Of a stretch of DNA of 64,000 bases, positions 59,517-64,000 are shown in pieces. The stretch is taken from NCBI GenBank assembly GCA_964036195.1, contig OZ038452.1, positions 6,318,704 to 6,382,703 of the forward strand, written 5' to 3'. Position 1 is the first letter of the stretch, and the number at the start of each line of letters is the position of its first letter. This stretch comes from Sphaerolaimus hirsutus. Taxonomy: Eukaryota > Nematoda > Chromadorea > Monhysterida > Sphaerolaimidae. A program made the translations under genes and the position numbers. The notes beneath the pieces were generated by a model that saw only the letters and a list, made by a program, of their open reading frames with translations, was not told the DNA's origin and searched no databases.

Positions 59517-59980
59517 TGCCTACACACACTAGTTTTCACCGTGACTTCGTGTGAAAACTAAAAAAATTTCAAATGCAAATTAATGAACACGGTTGAATGA
59601 TTTTATTTAAGTTAAATTTGAATTTAAATCCATGAAAGCTTAAAATTGAAAATTTGAAAACTAAAACAGCATACAATAAGAGTAGGCTGGATGTGGCCAT
59701 GGGGCAATCCCAAGCCCTGTAAAGTGTAAAGTAAAGTGTCAAATGTAAAGTCAAATGCAAAGTAAAGTGTCAATCAAAACAAAAAAGAAAAGATTTTATT
59801 ACTTAATTTTGCAGGACAATTCACACTTTACTTTGCATTTGACTTTACATTTGACACTTTACTTTGCATTTGACATTACATTTGACACTTTACTTTACAC
59901 TTTACAGGGCTTGGGATTGCCACCATGTCGCCATTTCAGTTTTCACATCAGTCACGCTGAAAACTAGTGTGTGTAGGGCC
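59517..59980. mobile_element. family C foldback MITE, interrupted
   Basis: gtgcctacacacactagttt ... aaaactagtgtgtgtagggc. Matches 14102-14344 in reverse orientation except for the insertion at 59702-59922. A GGCGCC-rich tract lies directly to its left (59408-59516). Confidence 0.82.
59702..59922. mobile_element. introner-family copy with CCATG target duplication
   Basis: GGGCAATCCCAAGCCCTG ... CAGGGCTTGGGATTGCCA, flanked by CCATG (59697-59701 and 59923-59927). The family C copy at 14102 shows the unoccupied site cgccatgtcacc, so this is a clean insertion. The interior has aaagtgtcaaatgtaaag units. Confidence 0.85.
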
Positions 59981-61091
59981 ATTCCATCCCTACTGTACAC
60001 TGACATACAAATGCACTTTGTACTTTACGTAAATATATTGTGCTATTTCAGCCAAGCATCTAAGTGTTTATTTCTACCGCCAATTTGGATACTTTGCCAT
60101 GGTGCAAAAAAGTGCAAAAGACTGCATGCTTTGTTGGCTGACAAAAGAATTAGTAAGCTATTTGTCAAGCGCACATTTCTTGTTCCATTTCTGCTTCCCA
60201 CTTTATTTATGGTTGCACAATTTATGGCTATTTTATGAGATTATATTCTAAGTCCCCGTGTACGACTGGCTCACTCTGTAAACTGGTTCTTTCTGAAAAC
60301 TGAAAATTGAACTTGAAAAACATTGTATTTTTTACATTCTGTTTTCCTGATTTGTCCAGTGTATGCAAAAAGTAATTCCGAGAATGTTATCAAATGACAC
60401 CATTCAATTGAAAAATCATTTTTCTAAATTTTCAGTTTCCTGAAAAAATCAGTTCACAGAATGATTTTACCTTACGCTGGCAGTAAAGCATCCGCAGTTG
60501 CGAATACACTATTTGATATCGCGCTTTCATTTGTTACTTTCCTAAATATGTTGACTAGACCTTTCACAGTAGAAAACTTCATGTTCACTCAGGAAACGTT
60601 TGAACTGTTTTTAACATTCTGTTAAGTGGCAATTTTCAGACAAATGTTAAAATTCTCCAAGTAGCGAAGTTATCTAAATTACCGGAAGTTTGAACATTAC
60701 TTTTCATGCGAACGGGCAACGGGTGTGGATAATTGAGCATAATTGATAGTGAAATACCAATATCGTATTTACTCTAATAACAACCCTGGGGAATTTTTTT
60801 CTTCAAACTTTTGAACCTAGGACTTGTGTAACATTATCGTAAAATGTAAAAATCTTTAATATTTAAGTTGACGTTCTTAAGTTCGCTTTTATATTTAATT
60901 AATTCAATTTATTACGATTCCATTTTTATTCACATTCCTTTTCTTAACATCTTCACATTCGCCATTTAATATCTCAAGCGATGTTGTTTACAACGTGCGC
61001 TTCACATCGCTCACATATTTAGATCTTAGTCATTGCTCACATTCCGCCACATTTCCTTGACAAGCAGCACGCATATACGCTGTCATGTTTA

Positions 61092-61924
61092 TGTTAAGCG
61101 GCGGGCCCGCCCCGAGTAGGGGGCCGGGCCCGCGCGCCATTTCAAATGCTGTCTGGCTTGGCTCACATTTTCACTATCTTGTCAGTTTAGCTCGCTTTTC
61201 ATCGGAGAAGCGAGCGGGCAAGGATTGAACTTTCACAATTGGAAATGTTGGGTAAAAATCGGAGATTAGAGCCGACCGATTGGTGCCAAACCAATCGCCA
61301 TCGGTCTGGCCCTTAAAAGCCGATTTCACAGCTAGAATCGGCAGTGTTTGCAACCTCGTCAACTTCACACGAATCTCTTCCTAGGATCTAAATAAGCGCC
61401 GTAGTCACTTTATTAAGTCGCTTGTTTTTGGTGCTAAGTTTAACGCTTGGTGCTTTAAGTCACCTCAGTGCTTTATTTCACACCTGCGCTGTTTGAGGTG
61501 CTTTATTCACAACCGCGCCACTTAATTGTCGCCTTTTGTCGTAATTAAGTGCCTTCTTTAAATTGCCTTATTTCTCCGGTAATTAGAGCTTCTTTTACGT
61601 TTTATTTAAGTAATTAATTTAGTTGTAAATTAATTCCTTTGTTTACGTATAATTTTTATATATATTTTATTTACATTTATTTCTTTGTATTTAATTGTCT
61701 AAATAAAAACGTTCGTCAAAACCTTTGGTAAACAATCTAAATTTGCTTCACACTAACTCACGTCAATTCACTTCAACTCAACTAATCACATTTGATAAAA
61801 TAACGGAACGTCAACTAGAGACGACGCTTCACGTCAACTTACATTTGTTCACATTTGTCCTCTTCCTCGGTTAGGAATAGGAGCTGGTTCACAAGTCACT
61901 TCACAAGTTCCGTATTATTTTACA
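61092..61924 (+). mobile_element. 5' LTR of BEL/Pao-like retrotransposon (left edge uncertain)
   Basis: The right edge is firm: ...ATTTTACA directly precedes a primer-binding-site-like TGGCGCAGCGAGCAGGGT, so the LTR ends in CA at 61924. A left edge TGTTAAGCGGC at 61092 would give 833 bp. TGTGTAAC near 60825 is an alternative giving about 1.1 kb and fits the start of the TCACA-rich composition better. An AATAAA at 61702 and GC-rich palindromic ggcgggcccgcc near 61100 lie inside. The 3' LTR is outside the window, so neither edge can be confirmed by repeat comparison. Confidence 0.7.
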
Positions 61925-61942
61925 TGGCGCAGCGAGCAGGGT
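61925..61942 (+). other. primer-binding site of the retrotransposon
   Basis: TGGCGCAGCGAGCAGGGT starts immediately after the LTR end with the TGG expected to pair with a tRNA 3' CCA end. An ATG spans the LTR/PBS junction (61924) and opens a 6-codon reading frame ending TGA. The next ATG is that of gag. Confidence 0.72.
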
Positions 61943-62202
61943 GACTAATTAAACTAATTGGTCACTCTAATTAAGTCGTATCGCGCGAAATTTCATTGGA
62001 AATTGTTTTTCACAGCCTGAGTCACAAGCACGAGGTTACGGTAATACGGTTTTGGACGCAAAATCGTTAGTAGCGCGTGCATATTTACTTACGATTTTAC
62101 AAGTACAAGTCACAATAAACGAAATATTTATTTTTATTATTTTATTTCGTTCACAGCTAGCTACCACTTTGCTAATAAGCAATAAATTGATCGAACTTTG
62201 CT

Positions 62203-64000
62203 ATGGCCGACGAACGCCTACGCGCTTTGCGAGGTGCAACCGCAGCCTCAGCTATGCCTCCGAGCAACGTAGATGAGTCCGACACAACTCATCCGTTGAC
62301 TCAGCATAGCCGGGCGTTGACTGGAGTACGCACCGGCGTGTTACGATTCACAACTAAACCGATTCCTAAAATCGTCAAAGACGAGTCACAACCTGCCGCT
62401 GTAAACTTGCAAGCGGCGGAGGAAGTGTTAGAATCACTTCAGGCATACGTCTACCAAGCCGAGCTGAAACGCTCGGACCTGTCCACAGCTATGGACAAAT
62501 TCACATCTATTGTCCAAGATTACATCACAAGCTTGGACAGAGACCACGACGGTGCAGCCGAAGAAGCGAAGAGCGCCAACGCAAAATTGGAGCGCGCGCT
62601 CTATTCGGGCTCGAACAACGCGACGATGCTCATGGATGAGCTGGAATCAAAAATGGCGTCCGCCCAAGCGCACATCAAATCCGCGGAAAGGTTGATACTT
62701 TCCCTGAAAGGTCAGTCCACTGTTGATTTAACTACTCAACCCCCTTCACAACCCCCTTACAACAATGTCAATATGGGAAGTAGTTCTCAACCCTCACAAC
62801 CGGAAACTTTATTAAAGTTACCTAAAATCGAGCTTGCTAAATATAACGGTGATCCGTTAGAATGGGCAGCTTGGTGGGAGATTTTTCGAGCTCAAATTCA
62901 CGACCGAGCTAATTTGTCAACTGGTATGAAATATACATACCTTAAGCTCAGCCTTACCGGTCCAGCAGCAGAACTGCTGGCCGGATTAAAAGGTGATGGT
63001 CGAGATTACATCACAGCGGTCACCATGTTACAATCAAACTTTGGTGAAACGCATCGGGTACAAGCAGCTCTTTGGGATAAATTGTATTCACTCGAAAAGC
63101 CTTCGTCAAGAGGAGACTCTCTCACAAATTTCACACGAACCCTTTTGTCAACTCTCAATCAACTTAAAGAAAGGGGTGAAAGTGTCGATTCTGGTGCAGT
63201 GTTAAGAATAATTCGTGGTTATCTTCCCGATAATATTGTTCTTGCCGTCACAGAAGAACACCGGAATTCGATGCGCACCGCTGTAACCGGCGACACCGAA
63301 CTCACAGTCGTCAGGTTTGTTGATGCATTAACTACCATCGCTCGTGCTCGGTTAGATGCGATGAAAACTGAACAACAGAGTTCACAATCCTCAACTGTTG
63401 TTCAGAAATCACAAAATTCATCATTTAAAAAGCCACAAAATGGAGGAGGTTGGCAACAGCAAAAGAAAAAAGGAAATAAATCACAAAATACCTTTTCAAA
63501 ACAAAAACCTATTCACAATACGGTTGCTTTTGCTGGTACCAACGCTAACGTTGGTAAATCACAAGGAAAAAATAAAAATTCCACTCAACCTCCCAGAACT
63601 CCGGCGATCGGAGCGATTAGTCAAAAGCAGTCCTCACAACCTGCTGCTGACTATCGCAAACCGAAATTCGAATGCTTGTTCTGCGGCATCAAAGAGCACT
63701 ACACAACCGACTGCCCTCAATACGTCACACCGAGAGAGCGCACTGAACGGTTGCAAGCTTTGGGCGATGTGTGCACGCGCTGCACGCGCAGAGGCCATCA
63801 AGCGGCACAGTGCACTCAACAACTGAGTTGCTACTATTGTCGCCAGATTGGTCAGCATCACGGGGCGTTCTGTCCTACCAGACAGGCACCCGCCAGGCGT
63901 CAGGTAAACAATTCACAAAATAAAGCCTTTGTCAAAGCAACGAGCGCTAATTTTGTCAACGCTCAGGTAATCACAACGGGCGCGGCGTCGTCACATGCAC
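62203..64000 (+). CDS. BEL/Pao-like gag polyprotein, open at window edge
   Basis: An uninterrupted frame of 599 codons from ATG 62203 runs off the window. Gag forms the retrotransposon particle and packages its RNA. Visible order: basic/polar start, helical heptad-like part (about 70-180), Gln/Ser/Pro spacer, then the DUF1759-type capsid region starting LLKLPKIELAKYNGDPLEWA (about residue 203) with WWEIFRAQIHD, LKLSLTGPAAELL and VLRIIRGYLPDNI, a Lys/Gln/Asn spacer, and three Cys/His knuckles. Knuckles 1 and 2 are CX2CX4HX4C (491-504, 524-537); knuckle 3 is variant (C543, C546, H552/H553, C557). This arrangement is typical of metazoan BEL/Pao gag. It is the first ATG beyond the tiny leader frame. 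No frameshift or stop is present, so the copy may be young. pol, if present, lies outside the window. Confidence 0.92.
   Translation, partial: MADERLRALRGATAASAMPPSNVDESDTTHPLTQHSRALTGVRTGVLRFTTKPIPKIVKDESQPAAVNLQAAEEVLESLQAYVYQAELKRSDLSTAMDKFTSIVQDYITSLDRDHDGAAEEAKSANAKLERALYSGSNNATMLMDELESKMASAQAHIKSAERLILSLKGQSTVDLTTQPPSQPPYNNVNMGSSSQPSQPETLLKLPKIELAKYNGDPLEWAAWWEIFRAQIHDRANLSTGMKYTYLKLSLTGPAAELLAGLKGDGRDYITAVTMLQSNFGETHRVQAALWDKLYSLEKPSSRGDSLTNFTRTLLSTLNQLKERGESVDSGAVLRIIRGYLPDNIVLAVTEEHRNSMRTAVTGDTELTVVRFVDALTTIARARLDAMKTEQQSSQSSTVVQKSQNSSFKKPQNGGGWQQQKKKGNKSQNTFSKQKPIHNTVAFAGTNANVGKSQGKNKNSTQPPRTPAIGAISQKQSSQPAADYRKPKFECLFCGIKEHYTTDCPQYVTPRERTERLQALGDVCTRCTRRGHQAAQCTQQLSCYYCRQIGQHHGAFCPTRQAPARRQVNNSQNKAFVKATSANFVNAQVITTGAASSHA

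Larger units (their letters stand above)
54504..60820. other. intergenic, repeat-rich; no gene supported
   Basis: Holds family D (55392-55768), hAT-like (56129-56366), family F (56868-57059, 58034-58231), a nested palindrome (57060-57942) and family C with a nested insertion (59517-59980). 54590-54830 is an inverted aagtgacaag repeat. 58230-59280 and 59990-60760 show nothing recognisable. Confidence 0.6.

Noticed and set aside
63634-63861. Antisense frame within gag.
   Set aside because: The sense frame carries the Cys/His knuckles and is open for 599 codons.

Overview
The window is animal nuclear DNA. It holds spliced GT-AG genes with animal-type domains (a MAGUK of the DLG5 type and an MPV17L2-type membrane protein) and the 5' end of a BEL/Pao-like LTR retrotransposon. 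I cannot name the phylum. Most of the sequence is AT-rich and packed with short inverted-repeat DNA transposons, often nested in one another. The coding exons are GC-rich islands.

Layout. 1-7.5 kb is repeat DNA with no gene I can support. About 9.2-47.7 kb on the + strand is one long DLG5-like gene. I could chain 32 exons with matching splice phases: an N-terminal disordered and coiled-coil part, PDZ1-PDZ2, a long disordered linker, PDZ3, PDZ4, SH3, and a guanylate-kinase-like domain ending at a stop at 47663. The true start is unresolved; a weak candidate exon lies at 7581-7725. 47.7-52.5 kb is repeat-filled intergenic DNA. 52.49-54.50 kb (+) is a five-exon MPV17L2-like gene. 54.5-60.8 kb is again repeats, including a 514-bp palindrome. 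From about 60.8 or 61.1 kb to the window end lies a retroelement: LTR, primer-binding site at 61925, and a gag frame from 62203 that is still open at base 64000.

The most interesting signal is a family of foldback elements whose ends read GTGCCARTCCC ... GGGAYTGCCCCCAG. Four introns of the DLG5-like gene (27030-27217, 33338-33533, 39719-39913, 42086-42399) consist of exactly one such element from donor GT to acceptor AG, all in the same orientation and each after an exonic CAG. Further copies sit outside coding sequence, and one of them (59702-59922) interrupts another transposon with a 5-bp duplication. This is the expected signature of intron-generating transposons (introners).

Other structure: several hAT-like elements with 8-bp target duplications are filled with reiterated self-complementary motifs; many introns carry G-runs after the donor and C-runs before the acceptor; a 1.1-1.5 kb inverted duplication flanks exons 6-10; and the retroelement is strongly enriched for TCACA on its sense strand only. 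Biochemically the two genes are unrelated. The DLG5-like protein would be a cell-cortex scaffold, and the MPV17L2-like protein a mitochondrial membrane protein.
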